In this document: positions 12,601-26,800 of the stretch, piece after piece
Position numbering within the stretch: position 1 is the stretch's first letter
Layout: the number at the start of each line of letters is the position of its first letter
DNA from: Rostratula benghalensis
Lineage: Eukaryota; Chordata; Aves; Charadriiformes; Rostratulidae
DNA: 64,000 nt
NCBI GenBank assembly: GCA_013399305.1
Contig: VXAI01000161.1
Location: forward strand, 730,075 to 794,074
Reading direction: 5' to 3'
Made by a program: the position numbers and the translations under genes
Notes under the pieces: generated by a model
Databases searched by the model: none
What the model was told of the DNA's origin: nothing
The model's input: only the letters and a program-made list of their open reading frames with translations

Positions 12601-15600
12601 GTATAATTCTCAAAAGATTTAAATGAATTCTAATGACAGGATTCTCACCTGGAAAGGGTGGCACTCCTTTGTCCTTAGCACTAGAGAAGTTAACTGGATT
12701 CAAAGTAGAAAAAGCCCCCCCCAACAGCAGGGATATCAGTAAAAGTGAAGGAAATAAGATACCACGTTTCTCAAAGACTCCATTACTACCAGCTTGAGAT
12801 ATTTTCCTGATATTTTCCTATGTTACACTTCTAAGTATCAGTGTATAACTTCAGCTTCAGAGTCCTGTCACAGCTGAGCACCCTAATGTAAGTCCAATGA
12901 AAGTGGACTTGCTCCTGAAATAACTGATTCATTTCATAATGAAGCATCGAACAAGAAGATTTGACAGGAAATGCAAAGGGATAAAGAACAATTGAAGATG
13001 TTATTGGGCCTAAGGTTTATTTAATCACTGTGTTCAGGACAAGTTGTGCATTTGCATGTATGTTAATAGGCATTTAAAATAGGTGGGAAATTTAAAATAT
13101 ATTGAAATTGTGACCATTTTGGATTCCTTTTTTGTAGTACAAAATGTTAAGTATATTAAAATATAAAATAATCTTTCCAAAAAGTTTAACTCAGATGTTA
13201 AAATACATTACCAGAATAGGAAGGAAAAATGGTAGAAAGAAAAAATTATTACCTGCTAAAGTGCTGCCTTTGTATTTTTTTAATAGTATTATCTGCCTTT
13301 TGTAACTGTACAGGTATCATTTATAGTTAAATGGATAAATTGCCTTATTCCTTTGTCTATTATTTGTGCAAAAGCATTTAGATAGACTCTAGTCACTATT
13401 TATATGATACTGATTGAAAAATTAACAACTACATAAAGATCATCCTAAATTAAATTAGAGTTTTGGGTTTTCTTTTTTCAAACATTTGCTGACTGAATAA
13501 AAGATCTACACTGTGCTCTGCTTTGCCTACGGACACATTTTTTAATCTGCTAATGGAATGATTTCTTATGACCTAAGAAATACTGCCAGGTTGAGATCCT
13601 TGCTCAATGTGAACAATTTGGAAAGACTGGTAAACAGATTTGTTACTTCAGGGGTAGATTATCACACATTTCACATCTTGGCATTTCTGGTCTATAGCTC
13701 ATCTAAAAGGCAACAGCTTAAATCTTTGTCATAGCCATCTGTTTAACCATCGCACTTTAAGTTGTTACATCTAAAAGTTTGTTCCCAATAATTTATTTTT
13801 TAATATAAGGCTGATTTATAATTACCTATTACCACTCCAACAGTTGCATCTTTTTGTATTTTAGGAATACCCAAATTAAGATGACATTAAGTATCTTCTG
13901 TCTATGTTCTCATTGAATTTGTTGAATTGTGTTTTAGAAGCTATCTTAACTTTCTCCCTGATTCCATTAAAGACATCTAGGCTTACCACAGCTTGTAACT
14001 GATGCAGCCATTGCAGAGTTTATTAGTAGCATTTGTTACAAGAACTTCTCTTTCTTTTGGGGAAGCCTGAGACATAAATATATTTAGAGATATTATTGTT
14101 CAGGGATTGTGACATCCCTCCTTTGGAGCAATCAACTGTGAGAGAAGTAGCAGTTATCCAGGAGTACCTTTCAGATGCTGCACAGAAAGTTAATATAATA
14201 TGGATCCTTCAGATTGGTTACTGCCTTGTGTAGGTGTTGAAGCACAGGAAGGGAGTTTGAATTCCTACCAAGATCAGTTGAAGTTATGGAGCAAGTCCAT
14301 CATACTTTTTAACTGACACTTTAACAAACACAGAAATAATATTTAATAATTAATGAACTTTTAATAGCCTTCACTGAATTGTAGCAATACCATATATGCT
14401 CTATGGTATATTAAATTTGCATTATTTAGTATTTGCATTCTCTCTGTTCCTTTCCAAGAAATGCAATAAAATGGTAATTAAAACCAACATTTGCCACTGA
14501 GGAAACTCGAGATTTGTCTACAGTTTCAATGATTAATTAAGTTCTGTATGTCCTTAGGTAAGTTGTGCCTCTAGACAGACTAATCATCACTTTAGATACA
14601 CATTTTCAGTGATGAGTCCCATTAGTGGGAATGTACAGAAGTTACCTGAAAAAAAACCAACAAACAACTAATGTTTCTGTCACCCAAGCAAGACTTCTAG
14701 AAATAATGCCTTAATGATATTTCTATAAGCCAACCAGAGGAACATTTGGGGTTGAATGACTCTTTACATCTGACTGTAAAACATAAACAGTGTTCAAATC
14801 AGCCTGTGAACACATTCTGATTTAGACTTGTTCCTCTGGGCACAGGTATGCAGAGTGGGATAGGATTATGACATTTAATTGAGTTTCTCGCTGACGCTTC
14901 ATTTCTTTTATTGGTCCTAAACCTCTTTTGGGCACGTGTCCGAGTTTATCATCCATCGCTGTTGATTAGGCAAAGAAAATATTGTGCACTAACTAAGCAG
15001 AAATATAACACAGCTGCAGTGAAAGCAAGCTAAACCGTATAAAGAATGGCTCTCCGAGGGGATATTAAGGACACAGCAGAGATTGGTTTATATTTCTTCA
15101 GAATCCGTTTTGCTCTGTACCGCTCCATTTTGAGATTTATGCTTTCTCTGGGGAAGTCATAACACTTGCAGTTAAGTACATATGTGCTCTATAAAATAAT
15201 CTTCAAACTAGATAGCAATCAATCAGTCAATTCATATTGAAATAAGTACTTCAGGAAAAAACAGAGAAGAAGGAAAAACTTTACTGTACAAAATTGCAAG
15301 TATTTTGCAATAATCATCAGTTGGAATATTCAGTTCAAATAGTTTAGACTTCTTTCATATTAAACAAAGAAAACAATAGTAAAAACAGTTCGGTTTTTTT
15401 TCAACAAGTTGGTGCTTAAATGTGTGTACTTCATCATAAAATTAATTTTGCATTGTTTTTTTAATTATCTGTAGAGATCAAGAAGTTCATATGTTTGTTC
15501 ATCTACTTCTTTGAGCTGAGGGAATGGGAAGGAAAATTATCAGTGAGAAATAAAATAATTGAAAAAAAGTAAAAGACCAAACCAAACCTTTTGTGTGGGT

Positions 15601-16805
15601 AATAATTCCAGTTCAAGCAGATAAAAGGAAAAAATTAGGGGTTTATATTTACTCATTCAAAGACAAGTTATTAATTTTGAATGAAATTTTTGGTTTTGTG
15701 AAATTAGCATTTTCTAACAAAAACAAAATCCTTGGTATTTCTCCCGTCAGGTTTAGTAGCTACCCAGAAAAATATCATAACTGGAAATAGTTCAAGAATT
15801 AATCATGACATGGTTTGTATGAACAACTGGTACGAGATCCCATATGAAAGCTGTAAATCTGTGGATTACTATGACCACACAGCAAGTATTCTGGGTTTTA
15901 TGACTCATGTGTCCAACATGAAGTTGGATTTATGCCTTATGCCAGTTTTGATCCATTTGCTTTCACGTCAGAATATGTTGAATTCCATCATTTTGGACTT
16001 GTAGTCCAATGCTTTAATTTAATAATATAAAAGGAAGTTCTGTCTTGTTAAAGACTAGCTGAGAAACAAGGAAAATAGTTGTTTTAATTTTTTTTCCCTT
16101 TTTTTACCAAAGAAAACACAAAACATTTAATAACAAGTGAAGAGTTTGCACATCCGTAACATGAAATTCAACAAAGATTCTCTGTAATGGTAAGGAACTG
16201 AAAAAAAAAAATGCTTTAAAATCCATTTTGAATTTTTTTTTTTTTTTTTAACTGAATATAATGGAAAGCCTGTTTCCAGTCTCTCTTTGTACACTGAATG
16301 TCCTTCATGAAGAATGCAGCACAGGAGGCACCACAGAAATGCAATCTTGGGTTTAGAATGTGACATAAATCAAGATGGGTTCAGCATTTGCCCAGAAGAG
16401 CCAAGATAATAATTTTTCTAAATTTCTGAAATGAAGCAGTAAAGACTTAACTACAAGGGTGGTGTGGTTCCTAAAGAGCAAATCTGATTCAAAGATGACA
16501 ATGAGATCAGGAACATAAAATCCTATTGCCAATAAGTGGCACCATAAATGAGATGGGAGAAGTTTGGCAGGTGATGGATGGAAACAGATTAAATTTAATA
16601 TTACCTAAACTTTATCCATTAGTTGCAGATCATTTTTATTTTCACCAATACCATCATCACACTTTTTTATGAGATCCTTGTTAACTAAAAATCAGCACGA
16701 ATATCAAACAACTAGAGGAATTTAGCTATTCCTTGCAAAGTAATTCTTTGTTATGTTGTTGCAACTCTTTGCATAATAAGTACTGCTGAAATTTAGTCAG
16801 GAAAG
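9637..16805. other. Repeat-poor AT-rich non-coding DNA
   Basis: More than 7 kb with no CR1, LTR or tandem array that I can recognise. Frames longer than 60 codons are scattered and unconvincing. The segment 14880-15150 has a higher CpG content than its surroundings and an E-box, GCACGTGTCC, at 14932-14941. It may be regulatory or conserved, but nothing here proves that. Homopolymer runs occur at about 16201 and 16239. Confidence 0.5.
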
Positions 16806-17141
16806 TCCTTATCACTCTCTCCAACTACCTGAAAGGAGGTTGTAGAGAGGTGGGGATTGATCTCTTCTTCGAGATATCAAAGGATCGAACAAGAGGAAAA
16901 ATTGCACCAGGGGAGCTTTATATTGGATATTAGGAAAAAAAAATTACACAGAAAGGGTTTTTAAGCCTTGGATTGGTCTGCCCAGGGAAGTGGTTCAGTC
17001 ACAATCACCTGGCGGTATTTAAAAGATGGGTAGATACAGTGCTGAGAGACATGGTTTAGTGATGGTTTTTATCAGAGTTAGGTCAGTGGCTGGACTAGAT
17101 AACCTTTAAGGTCCCTTCAAACCTAGATGATTCTATGATTG
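16806..17141 (+). mobile_element. CR1 LINE 3' end
   Basis: Starts with TCACTCTCTCCAACTACCTG and AAAGGAGGTTGTAGAGAGGTGG, continues with AAGAGGAAAAATTGCACCAGG and GTATTTAAAAGATGGGTAGA, and ends with GGTCCCTTCAAACCTAGATG followed by ATTCTATGATT. This is a standard 5'-truncated avian CR1 tail of the 'tgcaccaggggagg' type. It lies alone in otherwise repeat-poor DNA. Confidence 0.9.
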
Positions 17142-20100
17142 TAGATGAGTTCAGAAATGCATCCTGTGATTTTCAGAACACGAAACTTTGGCTTATGACA
17201 TTGCCTGCAGGAGATATTTTTCTTGGTATTTCTAAGGACTGTTAAAAAAAAAAAAGTAAAAGAGAAAACAAAATAAAACTTTTCTAGATTATGTAAGTGC
17301 ACCAGAAATATTTTCTGGGAATAGAGGACCTATAAAAAGCAAAAGATTGCAAGAAGTAGATAGAGTTTAAATATTTAGGCAAAGTTATCATATGCTGAAA
17401 AATTACTTAATTTTCTTGCGTTTTAAAAAAAAAAAGATATCAAGGAAGACAAATTTGTATTTTATTATAAATTTACTGATTATTCATGCTGAAATATTTA
17501 AATCAAATACTGGATTTCTTTCAAAAAGTATACTCATTTCAACATAAGATACGGTTTTGATATTCTTTGATATTATTTTTATGAGGTTTTAGCAGTCTGG
17601 ATACTAGCTGGGGAATGGAACAAAACATCATATCTGGATTCTAACATATAAGATTGAAATTATTTCTAACCAATATTTAAATTATTCTATTAACAAATTA
17701 GCTTTTAAGATTTAAGAGAACAGCTAAGACATTTCACATTACATTTCCTAAGACAGTTAATAAGATTTTATTTCATTTCACAAAATGTGCGGAAGTGAAC
17801 ATTCTTGTCAGCATTTCCAAACTTCAGTTATAGAACATAGTATAGTACTCTACTTTCTTCTATAGTCCTGAGTTTCTATATACTTTTTATACTAAGGTCT
17901 GCATAAATAACTTAGTTAAGTGATGATCTAATAGGCAGAATGTGGTGATCAGAATGAAGGTTTGTCCATACAGAGAAACATACCCCTAGCTATTATTACT
18001 TAACCATTATGATAGGGAAAAAAAAAATTAGATTTTTTTTGTTTATTTTAGATTTCATAGTGTTTTAGAAAATAGTTTATTTTGCCATGAACAAAACCAT
18101 TTGTCTCATGTCAAGATCAAAGTCTTTTATGTAGAATTAGGCTCATTTTGAATCAAAGCATAATGTCTTTGGACATAAATAAAGACTGTATTTGTATTCC
18201 TGCACTTGATTGATTTGAGTAAATCTACCATGGACAAAAGACATTTCTCAGCTTTCAACTAATAACAACACAGCTATTGTGAAAGTGATTACCAGCGTCT
18301 CTGACCCACTTGTAGAAAACAGGTGATGTCTGGATATGAAGAGAGATGCCACACAACCCTGTACATTCAAAGCTACCTTCGGCTTTCAAAAGCCTAGGGT
18401 GATTTGATTCCACCCTAATTATAATGAAAGCAAAAAACCCACCAAAAAACAAAACCCTACCCCAGGTAACTGGCAAAAACAAGAGGCAGAGAAAACTTAA
18501 TAAAAAAATTATCAGGAAATGGTAGTGAGATGCAGGCTTGTCTGGGTCAGTGTGAACTATCAAACACTAGGGCTTTTATCTGTAATGAAATAATTATTTC
18601 CTTTTAATTCTCAACACTAAAGTTAGTGAAAGGGGTGATGTCAGCCAATAAATCAGATTTGGGGAGGGTTTTTTGTGGTTTGCCATTAAGGATAATAATC
18701 ACCTGCTTGAACTTTAGATGCCTAAAAGTTAAGTCTAAGCAAACTATATAGACTTTTTCAACATTAATGGAGAGAAACAGATATTTCTGGAAGACAAAAC
18801 CGTATCTACCTCAGATATACAGGCACTGAATGAACTATTTCTACACTGATACTGATAATAGGATTCATCTTACTTAAAGGTGGGCCATCAAGGAATTAGG
18901 TAACTTGTGCAGGCTAAGCATTAAAGATTCCCTCCACAGACAGAGGAGACAGGTAAGTACCCAGCATTGAGCTCTCTATGAAGATAGATGTTTAAGGTAG
19001 GTTGAACAACTCACCCTCCAGAAGTGCCACTCTGTCTTTACTGTCTAGAGGATGATCCCAGATGTGCACTGGAGACAAAGACAAAACTAGACACAAAGTT
19101 ATGTGAGAGTAAGTTCTTTAAAGGACACTGACAGAATTTGACTGCAGCTGGCTGCTCTGCATATAAATATATATAATCAATATAGTCATTTCCATGTTAT
19201 GATATCTATACATATGTGAGAAATATAATGCATGAAGCTCATCTATAAAATGCTAATAAGTGTTTAACTTTTTATTATTTTCACCATTCTCAGCTGATTC
19301 TTTCTACCCAGCCCACACCACCAACAATTCAATGAGTTAAATCGATGACAAGCTCAGTGACAAGTCTCATTGCCCGTCTTCTTCCCAGCAGGAGAGGTCT
19401 TCAATCCATTGACTTGTTGACAGCTTTTAGAGAAAGATGTAGACCTTTTTTCCTAACAAAAATTTTTCCACCCCTTCAAAAGTCCTGTCAAAGTTTCTCT
19501 TTCTGTAGGTAAGCTTAAGACACCTTTAGAAACAATCTATAAAAGGGATAAATCTACTCTTCTTTCCTACACTATTATCTCAGGAAACAGAAGAAAAGAT
19601 TTTTCCTTAGGAAGGTTGATTTTGTTTTCATTCTTCATTATTTTTGACACCGAAGAATTGCTGAGTGGCTGAATAGGAATTCCAATCAGTTCTGGGCAAA
19701 AGACCATCCTCAAGAAATGTTTTTTTCAAGAAGTTCCGAATTCAATGGCAGTAAGATGGATGACTGGCTACATCAGATATAGAAGTAAGAAATTAAAAGG
19801 TGGTGGGTTTAGTGCTGCTGTGTGGAGCAATATATACCTAATGAAAAAGCATCCACATCTTGCACTTATAAGTTAGTCATTTTCTGTGCTGGAGAACTCA
19901 TGTTAGGCTTAGGAAAAAGAGAAGAAAGTGAGAGACTGAAGTGATAGAGAACTCTAATTAGAGTAAAAATGCAGTTTACAGTAAAGAAGGACACACCTAC
20001 TTTGTAATTTATTTAGTTGCAATCAATTGGCAGTCAGCATCAAAGTAGTTATCTAGAAAGAATTTATGAAACGACCAAACTAGCAGATTTACTGGTGTAA

Positions 20101-22984
20101 ATAAAGGGTTTTCTTTCATACAGTAAAGGACAAGATCAGCCCTTCTCATAGATACCATCTCATGATTTCATTAATGGATTTAAGTGCTCAATGCCTCTTT
20201 AAAGGAAAATGATTTAACTAATTTTGTATCAGCTAAAACGGTACAAAAAACTGTCCCTTTTGTGACTTTGCTTGAAATCTTTTGGCTGCACATTTTCAAA
20301 ATTTACTAGATGCTACCTCTGAGAGTCATCAGAATGTAAAAGAGCAATGAAAACTCAATAAGTTATTGATAGTAATTCTCACTCACCATGCTGATATTAT
20401 AGAACCCCCAGTGATTCTGTCTTCTATCAAAAGGTGCATGATGAGTCACTCTGTGAGAAAATCTCATGAAAGACATATTTTTCACTGAGATTGTTGCAGT
20501 GTCAGCTGATTGGAGAGGTACCAGCAGGAGGTAGGAGTTTATAGCGGGAGCAACAGCTGCTTTCAAAGCAGTTGTCCATGACAAATGAAGAGTATGGCTG
20601 CAGAACTATTACACCCTAGTGATTGTTCAGGTGCTCTTTACCACCATTATGATTATCCTGAGAAGTACCCTTACTTTTTCTTGTAGCTTACATGTTCAGA
20701 AGAACAGTAAGAAGCTTGTACTCCTATAATGCCTGCCTACACTAACTCAAATTGTGGGTCTCAGAGCAGGTGAAAAATTCCAATGTAGCTCCACAACCTC
20801 AACATTAAAAAATTTCTCCACAGATGGAGGTTAGTCAGATTTTTACAGAGACAGAAAACAACACAGAAGGGATTAAAGGCCTATATGACAACAAAATGGG
20901 CAATGATAGACCTCAGGAGTTCTCTTCTCAATGTAAGAATCAACACTATCAGTCAGGAATTACTCTGTGAGACTCTACTTTCCCTTTAGAATGGTTACAT
21001 TGCCTGAAGGTCCCCCAACATAGGTTAAAAAATTAGAAATTGAAAATAAATTTTGCAATATGTCCAAGTGAAACCAGTAATATCAACATTTTTTTTGGTT
21101 AGGTGGGAAGGTGTTGCTTATGAAGCTTCCACAATGTATGTGAAATGCCATTTCTGCAGATTTTGTAAGACAGAGCATAACAATGAATCACAGAAACATA
21201 GGGCAATGTGGCCAACAGATTATTCAGTGTCCTGAGCTAAAAATCAGGAAATCCAAGTTTTGACTAACTTATAACAGCTCTTACTTCCTGACCTGTAGTT
21301 TTACTGTTCACATGAAATATTTTAATAAAATAGTTAAAAGGGAATATTTCAATATTTCAATATTTCTTGTCCTTCTAAATTCTTCTTCCTAATTTCCACC
21401 TGAATATCATAAACACACAAACATAGAACAGCAGGTTTTTAATAATAATAAACAGAATAATATATAAGCAGTCACACAAAACTATGATGTTAGACCGTCA
21501 CAGGATTTATTGACATAAATCATTAGCACTTTGTTTTGTAAGCTCGGTTTATTTGTTTATTTCTTTAATATTTTAGGTTTTTAAAATCTACATATAACAT
21601 TCAAATAACTACAAAAATAAAGGCTGGCTTTCCTCTCGCTTTTATCCATAAGGATTTTCAGCCTCCTGACTTTCTCCTAACATTCTGTCCCATCTTTTTC
21701 TTCTCACCCTTGGTACACGCTGCTAAGAAAAAGCTGTGTGAGGAAGTCCACAGAGAAATGAGAAAGGCAAAACTACAGAGCTGGGGATGTTAAAATGGAA
21801 TTCTTTGGTGCAGAAGGATTCAGAAGGGAAAATACCATCACAGAATGCTATACAATGCTAAAGCAAGGAAGTCAGGTTGGTGAGGAATCCTTGCATCAAG
21901 TCATCTGTGTCAACTGGGATAGAGGATGATGCCCGATGAGCAACATTGAGGATTCTTTCCAGATGGCTGCAAGGGCTGATCCTTCTCCTCCCAACTGGGG
22001 CCAGCTAGGGCAGCAAAGACTGGGTGCCTCAGCAAGCTGATAAGGTTCACAGGACCCTAAAGAGTGAAATGCATTCGTAGAATAGGAATGCACATTTGCA
22101 TTTTTCCATTCTTCACTTTTGTCTTTTCCCCTCCAATTTTTAAGTGTTAAATGTGAAAAAGTGCAATAGCTGCCAGTGAGTGCAACAGTTTATATATAAT
22201 TATCCACCTATGAATATTGTGTTGTTGAAACAAAACTCAGAGGATCTAAAAAATATAGAGATCTTATTAGAAATTAAGAAAACAGGATAATCTCCCCTAG
22301 AAAGTTGCTGGTTCTTCTGACTCTTTCCTATGGCATGCCTTTGGAGTTCACTTGCTTTGCTGATCTACAACAGTCTTTCATTTAACTTAATTATTAGGCA
22401 TATAGGTAGCTTTACACGGTGTCAGAAGGGTTTAACAGTCATAGATATCACTTTACAGGGTCAGGCTAGGCCTATTGCTGGAGCCATATATAGAAACTAT
22501 TACAGATTCAACCTTCCAAATCTGAAAGTCTTCAGCTGTTCCTATGGTAACCAATTGGATCACTGGATTGAGAGGTACAGCACATTCTGAAAAGAAAAAG
22601 TTTTAAAAACAGGGACTCCATACCAACTTAAATACTGAAATAGACTGCTATCACTAACAGTAGATAAGTGCTTGCTTCTTTGTTACTTTCCTCTGCTTCT
22701 CCTTTTGTTTTGGGGTTTTTTGTTCCCTTCAGAGTTCTTGTGGCTTGACCAAGCAGCCACGTGTGAGACTTTAAAGTCCACATGTGATTTGGCAGGGTAA
22801 CTGCAGGATGCTTAATATTATGATAAGAGCACTTTAAAGAATGGAGTTATTGCCTGATTTTCTTTTAATATGTGTTTTAAGAATTATTAATATATATAAA
22901 TCTCTCGACTCTCTCAAGACCTGAGAGCTCTTCAATAGGCATAGTGGATTCCTTTGTGCTATTGGAAAAAAGGAACAAACTGAA
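17142..22984. other. Repeat-poor AT-rich non-coding DNA
   Basis: No recognised interspersed repeat or gene. A tandem of about three AATATTTC units lies at 21343-21366. A short block at about 18707-18730 (TTTAGATGCCTAAAAGTTAA) resembles an old amniote repeat motif built on 'taggtgcctaaagtta', but the match is too short to annotate. Confidence 0.45.
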
Positions 22985-23322
22985 GCTTTTGATCCAAATC
23001 TAACAAATCTAAAAACACCTTCCCTCCACCTCCCTCTTCACAGGTCCAACTTCACTCCGACTTCTCTACCTTCTCTCACAGAGCAGTGCATGTGGATAGG
23101 TAATGGGGGTTGGGATCAGTTCATAACACGTTGTCTTTGCCATTCCTTCTTCCTCAACCTTTTCCCTGATCCAGCACAGGGTCCCAAACACAGGAGAAAA
23201 CCCTTTCACAACCTTCTCCAAACCAGATCCTTTCCACAGGCTGCATTTCTTCAAGAACTGCTCCAACATGGGTTCCCACATGATGTAGTCACTCAGGAAT
23301 AGACTGCTCCACCGTAGGACCA
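22985..23322 (-). mobile_element. Decayed ERV LTR fragment, same family as 62.4-63.6 kb
   Basis: This segment aligns by eye with the LTR at 62.4 kb in the same orientation. Shared ordered blocks include AACTTCACTCC, GGTAATGGGGGTTGGGATCA against the GGGGAATGGGAGTTATGTTC region, CAGTTCATAACACGTTGTCT, and a run of CTGCTCCAAC-type units ending in AATAGACTGCTCCACCGTAGG. Both ends are missing. Substitutions are more frequent than in the other copy, so it is probably older or unconstrained for longer. It has no ERV internal genes. Confidence 0.75.
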
Positions 23323-23607
23323 GAAAAGTAATGAAAGCTATCCTCTTTCACCTTCATGACAACAATAGCCAATGGCCTTGATATTCTGTAGCTCTCACTA
23401 ATGCTGCAACTGGACAGATGGGATTTTCATTATCTTTCTTTACACAGGAAATATCTATTTTTAGACTTGTACAGTCCATGCCACGTGGTTTCTGAACCAC
23501 ACTATTAGGTAGAGATTCATATTCTGACAACTTTTACAAACATGTTAATAGCGATGAAGGAGGTTGCACAAAGGTGTTGTGGTGGAGATATTAGAAACCA
23601 AAACTAG

Positions 23608-23713
23608 ATGAGGTCCTTTACAATCTGCCCCAGCTGATCTTGCTTGAGCAGGGGGCTTGGACTACATGATACCAAGAGCTGCCTTCTTACCCCAACCAGT
23701 CTATTACTGTGAT
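23608..23713 (+). mobile_element. CR1 LINE 3' stub
   Basis: About 100 bases of CR1 3' end: GATGAGGTCC, TTGCTTGAGCAGGGGGCTTG, GACTACATGAT, then CCCAACCAGTCTATTACTGTG. This fits the family in which the tail reads 'ttctgtgattctgtgat'. It is severely truncated. Confidence 0.75.
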
Positions 23714-23798
23714 ATAATGACCTAAATTACTGTTATATTTTATATTAAGAGAAGGTTTCAGAATTGCTGTCTTGGACTTAGAACATTAGCACTGTTTA

Positions 23799-23863
23799 TA
23801 TTTCTATTTCAAATCTGATCTATTTCTATTCTAAATCTGGTCTTTCTCTTTCAAATCTGATTC
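23799..23863. repeat. 22-bp degenerate tandem repeat, three copies
   Basis: Three head-to-tail units: TATTTCTATTTCAAATCTGATC-like (23799-23820), a second 22-base unit (23821-23842) and a 21-base unit (23843-23863). All share the core TTTCTNTTCNAAATCTG. The copies differ at several positions, so the duplication is not very recent. Confidence 0.8.
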
Positions 23864-26800
23864 TAAACTTCTGGTTTTGGTGCATTTGTCAGCTTTTGGT
23901 CTGCATGTTTAATAAATCTGAAGATTTATTGTATGAATTGTCCAAAGTTAGTTTTTCAACAATTCTAAATCTGCAGGAAACAGTTTAATAGGATAAAATA
24001 GGATCTTAATAGGACCTTTGCATATAGGGATGGCTGTAATTTACTAATTTTAGTCCTATGTCATTCAGCTATACCATTGCAGCTTTTGTCTTCACTATTG
24101 ATTAATGAACTACTGTAAAATATTTCTGCACTGCAAACTTATGCAAATCCACAATTAAAGGTAAGAGGGTTATTTTTATCAAATCAATCAGCTATTGTAT
24201 CTATTTTAAACTGTAAAAGCATAATTTATAATACATAATTTATGATTAACAAAGACTATTAATAATTAAATGATAAGATAATATTATAGAAAGATCAGAA
24301 GAGTAATTTGTATTTTAAATACAGAAGTTTTTTTCTATGTGCCTCCAATTAAATAGTCAGGCCATCAAATGATTTTTTTTTTCATTTTGTTCACTGTTTG
24401 TGCCCGTGAGAGAGAGGGCATTCTCATCCATATGGTAAAATCTTAAATGGCCCATATTTACCAAGTAAACAGAACCGTTAAATCACATAGCACAATAGTA
24501 AAGCACAAGAAAAAGTCAATTATACTGAACAGTGTTTTCAAAGCTCGTTACTTCCCCTGTACTGCGCTATGTACAAGGTTGTTCCTCTGTTCTGGCAATG
24601 CACTTGAAGATGAGTGTTCCCTTTAAGAAAGACCACATAATTACTCTCTCAATCTGTTTTCGTGCTGAGTGGCCTCATCAGCTGTACCTGTGGCTAGAAA
24701 TTTTAGGGGAAGTTGGGTGAATATGGAAAAGCACACAGTGTTGCCCTGGGTGCTTCTGCTGAAGTATCTCATGAACTCACGTGGTCAGCAGGCAAGTACG
24801 GTCATCCCTATTGGAGAAAATCAGTTGTGAGAGACATAATGTACCTATGCTTAGGAGATATTCAGTTCAATTAAGAACAAGAGGAAATGCACAGATATGG
24901 TCAACAAAATGAAATTTTAAGGATATTGGCCATATGATCAGTCCTATCTCTTCATTGGTCTTACTGCTCTCTCCATGACATGGTTTTAAACTAGGTTTTA
25001 AAGGATAATCTTTAGTAAAATAAGCAAAGCTGTGTTGCTGTAAAACTGGGGTGAGATAACAGAATCACTACCCCAGAGTCTTCATGTCTTTCTGGTTTCT
25101 TACAAGACAGAGCAGAAAAAAACTAAAGGGAAAAGTTCTGCTATTTAGGAAAAACTCCTGTTATGTCTAAGCAGTGACCTTCAGTGCTTTTGTAAGAAAT
25201 TCTGTTTAATACTTAGATGTATTTTTTATTCCATAATTAGAGGTTTAAAATCCCTAAGTGTTTTATATATGCTACAGAAAACAAAAATAGGAAATTAGAA
25301 AGAGGACCTTTTCCACCTACTAGGAATTTGATGAGTGATAAAAGCATATGGATATGAACATATAACAAAGAGACACTAATGAATATGCAAATTTCATATT
25401 GGTACATTTTTCTATTCCTTAGATGGCAGCAAAACAGAGGAGAAGGCAATCTCCTTTTATTGTAGAAGTTCTTCAGTGGAAAAGATAATCTACTGGGTAC
25501 TGGAGTGCTCATAATATAAAAAATCCCACTTTTTTGTGACTTTCTATTGCTGTAGGTTTGTAATGGTCCAAGGCACTTTAATAATTAGTCTACAGGGAGC
25601 CTTAATAGACTAGGGCAACTCTTAATTAACTTAATCCCCAGTACATGAGTTGACCATGAGACATCAAGCCACATTTTAGCTTGAAGGGTATGTGAACTCA
25701 GAGGAAATCTCATTTTTTGAACTACAGTGGTGCTGCATTCTTTCCTTCTAGCACAGTTCGGTTGTAGCTAAAGACATTGTACCATTCTGTCCTGTGGTAA
25801 CCAGAAGCCTTTATTTTCAGTAGAACTAATAATAAATAATAGATGGTAATAATTCAGCATAATTATTTTAAGATGAAAAAAAAATTATCACAGGGTGACA
25901 TTCATCTCTCGATTAAAACAGGTAATTAAGAAGTGATTCTACTTGTTTGTTGCTATCTCTCTGTTGTATGTTATTGATACTTAAAAAAGAACCAGACCTG
26001 CTTAAAACATGTGAAAACACACTGACAGTATGTTTAATTACAGTGTTTTTTAACTAGAAATGTTCTATACTATGATTTTGTACTGAGGGAAGGATTCTAG
26101 CATATAATTTCATTACTAGCATGTTTTATATTTATAAGGGTTTGTTTTGTACTTTAAATTATACTTTGGCTTCTTATCAAGATTTGTGATAACCCCTAAT
26201 AGCAGAAAAAAATATACACTTCCTGAAGAGAACCAGCCAGCAGCCTTTCTGTTTTCATTTCTATGTTGCTGTTCACGTATTCAGTAATATTTTTGCCAAA
26301 GTCAGCGTTGCTTTAGGAATATTTTCTTTGTGTACCTAAGGTAGTAGGAAAATAGTGATTATCACTACACTGTATGGAGTGCCACTGTGGGCAGCCCAAC
26401 ACTGCCAAAAGAAACAACATCAGTATAATCACAAAGCACCCATGCTAAAGACAAAGTTATAATATAAGGTATATAGGTTTCTGAGTGAACATTTTTAACA
26501 CCAGAATGCATTAAACTCATCTTTTTTTTTTCTTTTTTTTTTTTTTTTATCATTCCATTGGTTTCATTAGTGTCTCAGCCAATATTTCTAATGCTACAAA
26601 TAAGTGAAAAAATAGTCATATTCAGGTAAAACAAGCCTTCAGCTGGACAATTATATTTCTCACTGTCGTCAAGGAAAGCATAACCATCTTAAGGAGTGTA
26701 CAGAATCTGAATCAATGACAAAACTGAGAACATAAATATGCTTGTGACATATAATTGTAAGGTTTATAGGATATTTCCTGATGAGTGGTTTTTTAACATT

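Noticed and set aside
15732..16004. 90-codon plus-strand frame that looks compositionally balanced
   Set aside because: No recognised homology, no splice-site context, and nothing neighbouring to suggest an exon.
26521..26549. Poly(T) as the tail of a minus-strand retroposed gene
   Set aside because: The adjacent sequence shows no coding similarity and no target-site duplication.
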